Below the pieces are notes generated by a model. The model saw only the letters and a list, made by a program, of their open reading frames with translations. It made no database searches and was not told the origin of the DNA. Made by a program: the position numbers and the translations under genes. Positions 36,547 through 46,332 of a DNA stretch of 64,000 nt are shown one piece after another. Positions within the stretch are counted from its first letter, which is position 1; each line of letters opens with the position of its first letter. The DNA comes from Planctomycetaceae bacterium (lineage in GTDB: Bacteria > Planctomycetota > Planctomycetia > Pirellulales > Pirellulaceae), in the NCBI GenBank assembly GCA_016794985.1, contig JAEUIQ010000106.1, positions 1 to 64,000 of the forward strand. Direction: 5' to 3'.

Positions 36547-37860
36547 CTATTCAAATTTGACTTGGCGAAACTTCTCTTCCCGCTTGCGCTTTCGTCGCGA
36601 AATCTTAAAGATGGCCAAGTCGGGTAGATAATGGTAATAGGCCTGTGCCGCAATCGAAGCAATAATCGGAAGCATCACATACTGAAATCGAATCGTTCCC
36701 CAAAAAATCAACGCACTAAGCGTCAATCCGATCACTAAAGCCAACACCATTGGCCGAACAATGTAATTCCGTCGCAGTTGATAAAAAAACGTCCCCAACA
36801 CGATGGAGTTCACGAGGAGCAACGGCAACTTCAATCCCCACCACAAACCCGTCGCGTCAAAATACACACTTGGAGACCACAGTCGCAAAGGCTTCAACAC
36901 AAAGTGCCATACGCAATCCGTGAGGCTGGCCACTCGCAGGCTGGCCCATCCCGCTTCCCACCGAACCTTGGAACTGATTATCTCTCTCCCTATCTCTTCC
37001 TCGGCATCAATCCGTGCTTGAAACTCCGCAGGCAGTTCCTGATTGGTCCAAGAGCCCTTGGCATTGGCGATGGTTTCTGGGGCGTGGGCCCCCCAAAAGA
37101 CCTCACCGGAGCCCGTCGTTAATGGTACCCAGGCATCCAGTACGCGATAGTTTCGATACGTCCATCCTCCCAGCGGCACCGCAGCGACTAACAGGACAAT
37201 CAACGCGAACACCACTTGAGATTGGCGTTGGGATGACGAGCTTAGCAATGCTGCCAGGAGTGGCAATAAAACCAAGGCCGGAAGAAATGTCGGTTTGCAA
37301 AGCAAAGACAAACCGAAACACAATCCACTCGCGGCCGCCCAAGCGCCATGTTTTTCGATGCGACGACCAACTCCGCGAGATCGACCACTAAAACTTGGCC
37401 AGCACCACACGGCCAATCCCAACAACACAGCCGCTAAGTTCTCTGGCATCAATTCGGTTTGAAGCAACCACCAATAAGAATTCAGACAAACGAAAGCCGC
37501 TGCCAACCAAGCCGCTTTTAGTGAATGACTGAGGTTGTAAGCCAACATCGCGGCAACCGTCGCCATTAATCCCGCCAGAAACCAATTGACCGCCCGCGCC
37601 ACAACGATGCTGGTCCCTAGTCGCGAATAAACGTTGCCGAGAATAATGGGGTAGAGCGGCGCGCGATAAGCCAATTGTCCCGGCTCACCGAACGCCCCTG
37701 TCGAGCGAAAGTTGACGGCCAATCGTTGATAATCACCCTGATCTCCCGACAGGCTATCGAACGAGGTCGGCCCCACCGCAAATTGAGCGATCCCGCCAAG
37801 AATCAACGCGGTCACAAGAATGAATAAAAACGGGAATACTTCCCGGGTCTTAATTTTCAT
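36547..37860 (-). CDS. GT-C glycosyltransferase, ArnT/PMT-like (second)
   Basis: Protein of 437 residues with around ten membrane helices. The first periplasmic loop has GDQGDYQRLAVNF and YRAPLYPIILG, equivalent to the Asp-containing GD and RxPxYP segments of the other GT-C protein at 27666-29015. It would transfer a polyprenyl-phosphate-linked sugar to an envelope acceptor. It is the last of four minus-strand genes (symporter, HlyD-like, squalene-cyclase-like, GT-C) separated by gaps of 20 to 67 nt. Confidence 0.8.
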   Translation of the reverse strand: MKIKTREVFPFLFILVTALILGGIAQFAVGPTSFDSLSGDQGDYQRLAVNFRSTGAFGEPGQLAYRAPLYPIILGNVYSRLGTSIVVARAVNWFLAGLMATVAAMLAYNLSHSLKAAWLAAAFVCLNSYWWLLQTELMPENLAAVLLGLAVWCWPSFSGRSRGVGRRIEKHGAWAAASGLCFGLSLLCKPTFLPALVLLPLLAALLSSSSQRQSQVVFALIVLLVAAVPLGGWTYRNYRVLDAWVPLTTGSGEVFWGAHAPETIANAKGSWTNQELPAEFQARIDAEEEIGREIISSKVRWEAGWASLRVASLTDCVWHFVLKPLRLWSPSVYFDATGLWWGLKLPLLLVNSIVLGTFFYQLRRNYIVRPMVLALVIGLTLSALIFWGTIRFQYVMLPIIASIAAQAYYHYLPDLAIFKISRRKRKREEKFRQVKFE

Positions 37861-37880
37861 ACCACATCAAGCAAGATATC

Positions 37881-39173
37881 TTATGGCCCTTGAGGCGTGT
37901 CAATGCATCGCAGCAACGTCATCAACGCGTAACTGGTACCATAGGCTTCGTGATAATCGTACAACGGATAGTCCCACCACGATCCATTGGTTTCTTGACG
38001 CTCCAACATCAACTCGGCCAACATCGTTTGATAAGGCGCACGGTCCTCGTTTGGCAGGCTCTCTAATGATAATCCCGCGTAATAATGCCCGTAGTAGTAA
38101 AAGTACCCTGCCACTTGAAACCATGATTCATGGGGGATTGGTCGTTTACGGCCGATATCCAACCAACCGTTTCTCAAATAGAGTCGCCACAGCCAGTGCT
38201 TTACGACGTTATCTGTGATGCCTTCGTCGCCCCACAGTCGCAGCGCATGATTGCAACTTTGCGTCCGTCCCAAGCTTCCACCGGGTCGATTGATCCCGCC
38301 CATGGGCTTGTACTTCTGATACTCGCCATACAAATAGCTGAAGTCGGGCTTCTGTTGCCGCTTGATCGAAGCCACCGCTCGGTCAACCAGTCGCTTGGGC
38401 GGTTCCACACCAATTTGTTGGGCCTCATACAAGCCAATCAATATCGATGCGGTTGTAAAACTCGTGGAGTCGGAAGTTGGGCGCGCCGCTTCATATCGCA
38501 TGTCGTAATATCCCCAACCGCCATCCACGGATTCGTACCGTTGTAACCAATCGAATTGTTGTTGGATCAACTTGGTTATCTCGACGCGAGTTGGATCATC
38601 CTCCGCACGACGTTGATACATGCGCACCAAAGCCTTCAAGCCATAGCCATGTCCCCAAACGTTGTAGATCGCATCACCGTTGGCACGTCGCAATTCCGGC
38701 AAACGCTCCAACATCCAATGCTCACCCCGTCCCAACGCCGCGTCAATTCCACTGGCTCGTGCCTCGGTCAAGTGCGAAGATAAATCTCGACGAATTTCGA
38801 TGAGTGCCGATATCGCCAAAGCGGTCGTGCCAGTTCGAAACGCATCGTGAGCACCCGGCACCGGTGCATAGATGTTTAAATCCTTGGTCCGAGTTGCCGA
38901 ACCCCAAGAACCATCTTTATTTTGTTTGCTCAACATAAAGTCGACGCCGCGATCGATCGCCGCCAGAACTTGCTTTGCGTCCAGTTTGGGGATATCCGGA
39001 AGACTCGGCGGCTCAGCGAAATTCATCGGCTCGTCAAAGATCTGCGGCCGTTCCTGGGGCAGTATTTGAGCCACGACAAAGCTGGGAATCAGGGACAGCA
39101 CCGCCGACATCGCGAGCCTGCATGCCCATGCCATCGATCGCGAGTTTGCCGCAGAGCCAAAAATAACCATCAT
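37881..39173 (-). CDS. Secreted squalene-cyclase/prenyltransferase-fold repeat protein
   Basis: Protein of 430 residues with a signal peptide (WACRLAMSAVLSLIPSFVVA, cut near Q). The body has QW-like and toroid-type repeats, DRGVDFMLSKQNKDGSWGSA, GGWGYYDMRYEAARPTSDST and QETNGSWWDYPLYDY, as in squalene-hopene cyclases and prenyltransferase beta subunits. The acidic DxDD cyclase motif is not evident, so cyclase activity is doubtful; a secreted alpha/alpha toroid scaffold is more likely. The ATG at 39173 is a choice; a TTG at 39188 is in frame. It sits 20 nt upstream of the GT-C gene. Confidence 0.75.
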   Translation of the reverse strand: MMVIFGSAANSRSMAWACRLAMSAVLSLIPSFVVAQILPQERPQIFDEPMNFAEPPSLPDIPKLDAKQVLAAIDRGVDFMLSKQNKDGSWGSATRTKDLNIYAPVPGAHDAFRTGTTALAISALIEIRRDLSSHLTEARASGIDAALGRGEHWMLERLPELRRANGDAIYNVWGHGYGLKALVRMYQRRAEDDPTRVEITKLIQQQFDWLQRYESVDGGWGYYDMRYEAARPTSDSTSFTTASILIGLYEAQQIGVEPPKRLVDRAVASIKRQQKPDFSYLYGEYQKYKPMGGINRPGGSLGRTQSCNHALRLWGDEGITDNVVKHWLWRLYLRNGWLDIGRKRPIPHESWFQVAGYFYYYGHYYAGLSLESLPNEDRAPYQTMLAELMLERQETNGSWWDYPLYDYHEAYGTSYALMTLLRCIDTPQGP

Positions 39174-39234
39174 ACCGTTGCATTCCAAGTTCGTCGTGAA
39201 TTACCACCACAACGTCGTAATGTGTACTGTCCGT

Positions 39235-40950
39235 CTACTTCTTGGTGGCAGTCAAAGTGATCGTGATTCCTTGGTCGCTGGTAATCGTGGCCGATAGCGT
39301 ACCATTATCCAGTTTAAACTCCGGCGTCATCGGTCCAACCGGCGTGTTGACATCTAAAACCAATCGATTCTCGCCACGATGAAACTTCCCCGACTGCACA
39401 GGGATCTCTTCTCCATCGGATGATAATTTACCTGTTACCGAATCGTCGTCTTTCAATTCTAAGCTCATTTCGAATGTCGCAACCTCTTGCCCCATGACGG
39501 TCACTTTGCCTGTCCATTCGCCGCTGATTGGATCTTCGCGTTTTACTTCGACTTTCGGATCGGCAGTTACGATTGATTCCGCCGTATTCTCTGTGGTGGC
39601 AGGGCTCGCTTCCGTTCCGGGGACCATCGTCTCAGCAGAGCTCGCATCCACTCCAGGAGTCGGAGACGTTGTCTCTGCAGCCTTTTCGGTCTTTGCTGCT
39701 GGTTTGGCTTCGGAAACAGGATCAACATTGGGGAATTCAACTCGGCAACCGGTCGTCGGAATCAACCGTCCGGCCAATTTACCGGGCTTGAATTTCACAA
39801 TGCAGTCGAACTTACTTCCCGAGTAGGGAACGACCGACACGGAAGCGACTTCGCCCTTCATGGCCTCGTTCGGATAAACATTGGAAAAGACTTGGACTTC
39901 AACCCCCGTTTTCACATGTCGCAATTCTGCTTCCGAAACACTCAAGCGAACTCGCAGCGGCTTGACGGGCACGATGGTCAACACGACTTGATCAGCGACC
40001 AACGACTTACCGGCCTCGAACGGAGCCGGACGTTCGGGTTGGGCACCACGATTGAGAGCGCCATGAATCACGTACCCGGCGACCGGAGCCTTCATGACAA
40101 ATTTCTTGCGTTCGGCTCGCAACTTTTCCAGATTCTCTTTCTGCTCTTCTAACTTTAAGCTCTGCTTTTTCAATTCAATCTCACGACGAACTCGGGATAA
40201 TTTCAGATCTAGTTTTGCCGCTTCATAAGCCATCTCTGCGCGCTTGATGCGTTCGCCTTGCTCGATTTCATTGCGCGGCAAGCTCTCTTCGATGGTTCTG
40301 CGATGTTGTTCACGAGCTCCCTCGAGTCGAAACACGGCACTTTCAACTTCACGCTTGGCGCGCTTCAGGACGATCTCTTCCGATTCCTCGGTCAATTCGT
40401 CCGCCTGGTACATCTTTTCCAATTGATTCAATTCTTCTTGAACATTTTCCAGCGAATACTCCGAAAACTTCAAGTTGAAATTAGCCGACTTCAATTGGTA
40501 GTCTCGATCGACCTTTAGATATTGGTCATAATCCACTTTGGCCTTTTGGAACGCACGCTCAACGCCGGCTCGATCCATCTCTTGACCAGCCAGAAACTGC
40601 TGGAATTTGAAATTGGCCTCGTCCATGGCCATGTCCGCGATTCTCAGTTCTAACTCGCTGTCGCGAATTTGCTTGTCGACAACATCAGTTTTCAACCACA
40701 GCACATCCTGATTCGCTTCCACCATCGTACCGTGATCCGCAATCTTCTTGATCACCCACGATTTTGTTTGCTCGCCTGTGATTTTCAGTTCCGCCGACTT
40801 CGCCGATTCGAAAACCCCGTTGATCTTGACCGTCGCGGGGGCAGCGGCTTCCTGAGCCAACAACATTGGCGGACAATGACCCAGCAAAAAGCCAAGCACG
40901 ACCACGCTACAGACACGAGCCAATAAATTCCTGGGAATGCGAATCGTCAT
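39235..40950 (-). CDS. HlyD-type periplasmic adaptor with added C-terminal domain
   Basis: Protein of 571 residues. The signal peptide (VCSVVVLGFLLGHCPPMLLA) is followed by a lipoyl/barrel part, a long coiled coil at residues about 100-290 rich in Lys, Glu and Gln, and a barrel-type segment (MKAPVAGYVIHG, LRVRLSVSEAELRHVKTG). This is the membrane-fusion-protein architecture of RND and ABC exporters. Residues about 410-445 form a Thr/Glu/Ala linker, and 450-571 a small beta domain (GEWTGKVTVMGQEVATFEMS). No ABC or RND pump or TolC gene is adjacent, so it is an orphan adaptor here. Confidence 0.8.
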   Translation of the reverse strand: MTIRIPRNLLARVCSVVVLGFLLGHCPPMLLAQEAAAPATVKINGVFESAKSAELKITGEQTKSWVIKKIADHGTMVEANQDVLWLKTDVVDKQIRDSELELRIADMAMDEANFKFQQFLAGQEMDRAGVERAFQKAKVDYDQYLKVDRDYQLKSANFNLKFSEYSLENVQEELNQLEKMYQADELTEESEEIVLKRAKREVESAVFRLEGAREQHRRTIEESLPRNEIEQGERIKRAEMAYEAAKLDLKLSRVRREIELKKQSLKLEEQKENLEKLRAERKKFVMKAPVAGYVIHGALNRGAQPERPAPFEAGKSLVADQVVLTIVPVKPLRVRLSVSEAELRHVKTGVEVQVFSNVYPNEAMKGEVASVSVVPYSGSKFDCIVKFKPGKLAGRLIPTTGCRVEFPNVDPVSEAKPAAKTEKAAETTSPTPGVDASSAETMVPGTEASPATTENTAESIVTADPKVEVKREDPISGEWTGKVTVMGQEVATFEMSLELKDDDSVTGKLSSDGEEIPVQSGKFHRGENRLVLDVNTPVGPMTPEFKLDNGTLSATITSDQGITITLTATKK

Positions 40951-41017
40951 TGCGAAATACCGAAAAAGTGAAGTTGAATTCCAATCCTCAAACCAAGAAT
41001 TGGGACAGATCCGGAGG

Positions 41018-42616
41018 TTATCCTAGTCCAGTGCGATTCATGTGTCTAGCGACGCTACATCCGCCACCAACCAAAACAACCGAAACCGTGCCAACCACGA
41101 TACTGAGCTTGACATCAAACAATACCGACCCCAACAGCCAAGGTTGTCCGAACATCAACAATACGACGATCATTAGACCAACCAAAAGCCCAATGGTCGC
41201 ATCCAACCAATCGGCTTGCTTGCTGAGCCGACCCAGGCAAAACAGGCCCAAAACTCCCGTTCCTAAGACGCTCGATACCGACCACCAATTATCGAGTGCC
41301 GACCCAGACAGCGACACGAGCGCGATCGCACCTCCCACGGACATCAGTCCAGCGACCACGGTAGCGGTTCGCAACACGTGTAGTTGCGCTGCCTCCGTCG
41401 CATTTGGGTCCCAAGACCTCATATAAAAGTCGCTCAAGGCGATGGTTGCCACCGAATTGAGCGAAGTAGAAATAGTACTCATGGCCGCAGAAAATATCGC
41501 GGCAATCAGCAGACCTTTGACCCCCGCCGGTAGATACTTGGCGATGTAGTGCGGAAAGACACGATCCCCTAATTTAAAGTCATTTTCATTTTCCGCAATG
41601 GTCGGCTTCCCATCCGGCAATGACTCAATGGACGGCGATGTTCTAGGTTCGCTTAGCGACCTTTGCTGCCGCACAATCTGCCTTACTTCACGCAAGTCTG
41701 CGGGATGATATTGGTAAAACGCAAACAAACTGGTCCCGATCAACAAGAACAGGGCACTGATCGGCACATACATCAAAGCACCAAACCACAAGCTCCACAC
41801 AGCATCTTTTGGTCGAGCCGAAACGTAACGTTGAATATAGTTTTGATCGACTCCAAAGTTGCGTATGTTTTCGAACAGTCCATACGCAAATACCATCCAA
41901 AATGCGGAACCCTTCCATGTTTTCCAATCAAATGTTCCCAACGAAAACTTTGATGGCTGTGGTTCGAACGCTGCTTGCCATACATCACTAATCCCATTCG
42001 GCAATCCATTAACAATCGCGACCAGAGCGACCACCGCTCCGACGGTGAGCACCACCGCTTGTATCGCGTCCGCCCAGATAACGGCCACGATTCCACCAAT
42101 CGCTGCATAAAAAATCACTATCAAACCAGTTATCACGATCAGCAGTCGAATATCCCACTGAAAAACGAGGCCCAACGGCAAGGCCATCAGATAAGTCACA
42201 AAGGCCATCCGGGCCAACTGAACCAACAAGAACAGCAGGCTGGCCATCCAACGGGCCCACAACCCAAACCTTCGTTCAAACATCGCAAAGGCTGAAGCAT
42301 CTTGATTGTTACGATAATACGGCAAAAACCAGCGAGCGGCGATCCAAGCCGCTATCGGCAGAGTTAGCGAGAAGACAAAAAAATTCCAGTCGTTATCAAA
42401 CGCCATCCCCGGCAACGCCAAGAATGTAATGCTGCTCAAGAAGGTGGCGAAGATCGACAGACCACACAACCAGCCGGATAGGTTGCGGCCCCCAGTTGTG
42501 AATTCCGCGGCGGTCGGCCTGCGATTTCGCCAAAAATACAGTCCAATTCCGACCGTGCCTATCAAGTAGGCAAACAAAACCAGGTAATCGACCGTGGCAA
42601 ACGTTGCGTCCATCAT
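41018..42616 (-). CDS. Sodium:solute symporter (SSS/SLC5) family protein
   Basis: Protein of 532 residues with about 13 helices. Family hallmarks are GGRNLSGWLCGLSIFATFLSSITFL, DAIQAVVLTVGAVVAL, GVDQNYIQRYVSARPKDA and AIFSAAMSTISTSLNSVATI. The latter contains the Ser/Thr sodium-site residues. It probably imports a sugar, sialic acid or other solute with sodium. The solute is not predictable from these motifs. The gene is first of a four-gene minus-strand run. Confidence 0.9.
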   Translation of the reverse strand: MMDATFATVDYLVLFAYLIGTVGIGLYFWRNRRPTAAEFTTGGRNLSGWLCGLSIFATFLSSITFLALPGMAFDNDWNFFVFSLTLPIAAWIAARWFLPYYRNNQDASAFAMFERRFGLWARWMASLLFLLVQLARMAFVTYLMALPLGLVFQWDIRLLIVITGLIVIFYAAIGGIVAVIWADAIQAVVLTVGAVVALVAIVNGLPNGISDVWQAAFEPQPSKFSLGTFDWKTWKGSAFWMVFAYGLFENIRNFGVDQNYIQRYVSARPKDAVWSLWFGALMYVPISALFLLIGTSLFAFYQYHPADLREVRQIVRQQRSLSEPRTSPSIESLPDGKPTIAENENDFKLGDRVFPHYIAKYLPAGVKGLLIAAIFSAAMSTISTSLNSVATIALSDFYMRSWDPNATEAAQLHVLRTATVVAGLMSVGGAIALVSLSGSALDNWWSVSSVLGTGVLGLFCLGRLSKQADWLDATIGLLVGLMIVVLLMFGQPWLLGSVLFDVKLSIVVGTVSVVLVGGGCSVARHMNRTGLG

Positions 42617-42788
42617 TTCGTCACAGTCGGTTTGAAGGAACTAATAATCGTCACATTCCATTCCTTGCGAATTGGCGTCCCTGAGTTCCACAAATCGGTG
42701 CTTGAGGCTGGCGAAACTCGTTCCTGGCCCGGTTCCAATCAGATTAACATAGACCCTTCGCTCCACCAGCTTCTCGTCATGAACGCCA

Positions 42789-44174
42789 ATGCAATTCCTC
42801 ATTGCCTTTGTCCTACTGCTGGCGATTGCCGCCAACGAATGGCCAACGCCGTTAACCGGCGTACCGGACAATCACCGCATTTGGGGCGTGTTGTCCGTTC
42901 AACTGCTGCTTTCAGGTTTGGCCTGTTTTCGTTGGGGGCGATGGGAGCCTACTCGATCCTGGTATCCGATGATCTGTTGGACTCTGGGATCTTTGATTGT
43001 GACCGTTGGCTTGGGTTGGTCCCAGTGGGTTGCGGCACGTTTTGGAACCTTTCAAACCGGAAGTGCGATTGTGGTTCTCTTGCCACACTTGGCCAGCCTC
43101 GTCTTGGTTTGGGTCATTCCCTTGACGTTTGCGGCGGTGGCGACTCCTTCCCGAACGGACCGGAATTGGGCCCACCGTTGGGCGACGATTTTAGGTCATC
43201 TCCGAGTGCGATTCCAATGGCAGTTGCTGCCTATTCTGCTTCCCCTTTTGACGGTCTTGGTGATGCGAGATGTCTTCGAACAAAGCCACACGTGGCAGAG
43301 TTTGACTTGGACTTTACAGATCGGAATCTTGGCCAGTGCGTCGATGATGGTCGTTCTGTTGGGTTTCCCCGTTGTCATCAAGTGGTGGCTTCCTACTCAA
43401 CCATTTGCCGACGCTTTGTTTCAAAAGCATTTGGACTCGACCGCGCGACAATTAAAACTAAAGTTGCGGGAAGTCGCTGAGTGGAACACGCAGCAGCGAA
43501 TTGCTAACGCTTTGGTCTTGGGGTGGCTCCCAGGTACTCGGCGCATCCTGATTAGCGATGTCTTGAGTTGGGCGTTGACGAAGCGACAACTCTACGCGGT
43601 TTTCTTGCACGAGGCCGGACATCTGAGGCATCATCATCTGTGGTGGCGACTCTCAGTTATCGTCCTGGCGGGTCAGATCTTACTGCTTGGATCCATCGCG
43701 ACCGAGCGAGAGTTTGATCTCGTTGAACCAAACGCAAAGCCGGAAATGTTCTTGGCAATCCTTGGGTTAGTGGGTCTGCTGCTGTTGACGGGTTTACTAA
43801 TGGGGCTGGTCTCCCGGGCCTTGGAATTCGAGGCCGATGGATTTGCCTTACATCAGTTGAAGGCTTTGGGCCCGCCCGAACCGACCACCGACAAATCCGA
43901 CTCTTCCGGCCGCGAAGGTGCCGATTCTCGAATTGAAGATTTGATCACAGCCATTCGCAGCACAGCCGAGTTGACTGGGATTTCTCTCACGCACTCGACT
44001 TGGCTGCATCCTTCGGTCAACGATCGGATTCAAAGAATACGCCTCTGTTTTGCCTCGCCAGTCCTTCATGAACTGATGCAAAGGCGACTTCGAATTCTAA
44101 AATTCTCGCTAATGACGGTCATCCTGCTTTGCGCGGGTCTGCTGGCCATGCATGGCCTCCTGTGGACCATTTGA
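42789..44174 (+). CDS. Membrane-bound M48-like zinc metallopeptidase
   Basis: Protein of 461 residues with about seven hydrophobic helices. The zinc motif HEAGH (274-278) is followed by EFEAD (346-350) supplying the third ligand, an arrangement like Ste24/HtpX-type M48 enzymes. The following HLRHHHLWWR is a basic cytoplasmic-side stretch. Such proteases remove damaged or mislocalised membrane proteins. The start has no obvious ribosome binding site. A long plus-strand reading in another frame (42632-43480) is judged a shadow. Confidence 0.85.
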   Translation: MQFLIAFVLLLAIAANEWPTPLTGVPDNHRIWGVLSVQLLLSGLACFRWGRWEPTRSWYPMICWTLGSLIVTVGLGWSQWVAARFGTFQTGSAIVVLLPHLASLVLVWVIPLTFAAVATPSRTDRNWAHRWATILGHLRVRFQWQLLPILLPLLTVLVMRDVFEQSHTWQSLTWTLQIGILASASMMVVLLGFPVVIKWWLPTQPFADALFQKHLDSTARQLKLKLREVAEWNTQQRIANALVLGWLPGTRRILISDVLSWALTKRQLYAVFLHEAGHLRHHHLWWRLSVIVLAGQILLLGSIATEREFDLVEPNAKPEMFLAILGLVGLLLLTGLLMGLVSRALEFEADGFALHQLKALGPPEPTTDKSDSSGREGADSRIEDLITAIRSTAELTGISLTHSTWLHPSVNDRIQRIRLCFASPVLHELMQRRLRILKFSLMTVILLCAGLLAMHGLLWTI

Positions 44175-44261
44175 ACGTTGTGAATCAGAAATTTCTCTTT
44201 CCCAAGACCGTTTTTGAGCTACGTTTCAGGTGGTAGTTGCTGTCTTAGGAAGGTTTTGTTC

Positions 44262-46142
44262 ATGCTTAAACGCCATCCCGCTCCGTTCGTAGCCGACTCG
44301 AGTTGTGTCCCATCCGTCGATTTCCCAACACCCGATCCCGTTTGCCGGTCATGGCACACGGGGGGGACCGACCACCGTCCTTCGTTGCACCGCATGGTGG
44401 TTTGCCAACTTCTCTGTCTTTTATTGTGCTTTTCTTTGCACAGCCTTGCGTTTGGTCAACTTCCGGACATGGTAGACTTGCGTCCGCACCAAACAGGTGT
44501 TCGAAGTCAGGGACTTCGCGGAAGTTGCTACATCCACGGGACCGTCGCAGCAATGGAGGCCGCCTACAAACGAGCGGGCTACGGAGATCTCGACTTGGCG
44601 GAGCACTTTTCGGACTATGTCGCCCGACTAATGTTCCTGGAAACCTGCGAATTCGATGGTCCGTTTCGCACGAGAACGATGCGGAATCCGACCGCATGGG
44701 AACGGGAAAGCGGCATGCCGATTTTTGAAACGATGAGTGGCACCGTGGACTCCCTTGTTGGATGCGAACCAGTCGGAACCTTGGCGATTCCATTGGAAGT
44801 TTACATGCCACTTACCGAAGCAATGTTCGATTCCGCTGGACGCTCGCAAACGGATCTTTACTGGGTCAAGCAATACAATGTCAGCACGCATTTGTTGGCG
44901 GAAACTCGGTTACCTCGCTCGGCCTTGCAAGCTCCGTTCGTCTATAAAGTCAAACGTGTTGAATACCTACCCAAGTCTGATGCTCAGAACCCGTCTGCGA
45001 TCGAAAGGGTTCTCGCCTCCGGCAAAGAGGTCATTTGGGACTTTCGAACCGCGGGAGACTTTTCGGGGCCGATTTGGCGCTACAACGGCCCGGCCGGTGA
45101 TGCCACCGCCCATCGCATGTTGATTGTTGGCTACGATCGGCGCGACCCCAGCAACCCTTTCTTTATCGTCAAGAACAGTTGGGGTCACCCCGCCGCGAAT
45201 CCACCTGGAGATGACTTTACGTATATTGCTTATGACTATCTTCAGTACGGCGAGTGGGCCTCTTGGTTGGAGGTAGAACCGCCCGCGATCAAACCGGAAT
45301 TGGCGTTCGTCGGTCGATGGCAAGTCGAGTTTGGGCCAAATCATGGGACACTGGATATCTATCATTTACCGGGACTGATGCAACAACTGTTCGACCACAA
45401 TCAATACCAAGACGAACATGGACGGACGATTAAAGATCAACGCATCGGCACGTTTTATCGCCACGGAGACCCAGACCAACCATTTCGAGTCAACGGCATC
45501 TTGCACGGCGACCGCCTCCAAGCTTGGATTGATTTTCAAAATCCGACGCCACGATGGGACCAGTTGAATGGATGGCGAGTCGAGTTAAAACTCACGATTC
45601 CCGCAGAGACCATGTTTGGCAATGCGATTCTACCCACCGGCGAGGGTTACTCGGCTCGAGCGGAACGGATCATCATACATTCCGAACCGACTCCGTCGGC
45701 AACCCCGCCCGACGTGGTGGTTTCGACGCCAAGCAGTCCTGTCGAATCACCGCGGCCCGCTCTGGACGCCGACCCCGCCCTCGCTCCGAAACAGATCGAG
45801 GCCAAATGGCTTGAGTCCGGCGGACAAGACTTCTTAGGAAAGCCCATTACCGGCGTTGAAACCTGTCCGGATGGCCGCGGACGCTACACTCATTACGAAC
45901 GCGGGTCTATTTACTGGTCGCCACGAACCCCCGCCAGCATCATTTACGGAGCAATCCGCGAAAGATGGTCGGATATGGGCTGGGAAACAAGCGACTTGGG
46001 GTACCCGACTTCAGACGAAGTCGATTGGGGCGAAGGTCGCATGAACACGTTCGAAAACGGTCACATTTTTTGGCATCCGGACAAAGGCGCTTGGGAAGAA
46101 CTCGCCAAATCGGCAAAAGCGAAAATGGATGTCGCCCAATAA
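44262..46142 (+). CDS. Papain-like (C1A) cysteine peptidase with C-terminal LGFP repeats
   Basis: Protein of 626 residues. A signal peptide-like segment (CQLLCLLLCFSLHSLAFG) sits at about residues 48-66. The catalytic region has VRSQGLRGSCYIHGTVAAME with Cys89, His284 in ATAHRMLIVGYD and Asn305 in FFIVKNSWG, a complete C1 triad. A beta-rich middle domain follows (about 325-470), then a Pro/Ser linker and LGFP-type repeats at about 522-615 (IEAKWLESGGQDFLGKP, SDLGYPTSDE). LGFP repeats bind cell-wall or surface components in other bacteria. GGAAGG lies 8 nt before the ATG; a start at 44394 would give a shorter, more normal signal peptide. Confidence 0.88.
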   Translation: MLKRHPAPFVADSSCVPSVDFPTPDPVCRSWHTGGTDHRPSLHRMVVCQLLCLLLCFSLHSLAFGQLPDMVDLRPHQTGVRSQGLRGSCYIHGTVAAMEAAYKRAGYGDLDLAEHFSDYVARLMFLETCEFDGPFRTRTMRNPTAWERESGMPIFETMSGTVDSLVGCEPVGTLAIPLEVYMPLTEAMFDSAGRSQTDLYWVKQYNVSTHLLAETRLPRSALQAPFVYKVKRVEYLPKSDAQNPSAIERVLASGKEVIWDFRTAGDFSGPIWRYNGPAGDATAHRMLIVGYDRRDPSNPFFIVKNSWGHPAANPPGDDFTYIAYDYLQYGEWASWLEVEPPAIKPELAFVGRWQVEFGPNHGTLDIYHLPGLMQQLFDHNQYQDEHGRTIKDQRIGTFYRHGDPDQPFRVNGILHGDRLQAWIDFQNPTPRWDQLNGWRVELKLTIPAETMFGNAILPTGEGYSARAERIIIHSEPTPSATPPDVVVSTPSSPVESPRPALDADPALAPKQIEAKWLESGGQDFLGKPITGVETCPDGRGRYTHYERGSIYWSPRTPASIIYGAIRERWSDMGWETSDLGYPTSDEVDWGEGRMNTFENGHIFWHPDKGAWEELAKSAKAKMDVAQ

Positions 46143-46332
46143 CGACGAATCACAGAAAAACAAAACTTCCCAGTCCTATCTAAAAGGGACATGTGGGATC
46201 GTGCGACGAAAGGCTTTCGCCACGTCCCGTCACGTCTCGTGCCCAACGAAATGCAATGGTGCTGAGACCTATTGTGGTCCGCGTTAAGCCAATCGCTACG
46301 ACTCCTGGACTGGATGGCGATGCCGCTGAGGA

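Noticed and set aside
42632-43480. 282-codon plus-strand reading over the start of the M48-like gene
   Set aside because: Shadow of the supported frame, which has the zinc motif and helices.
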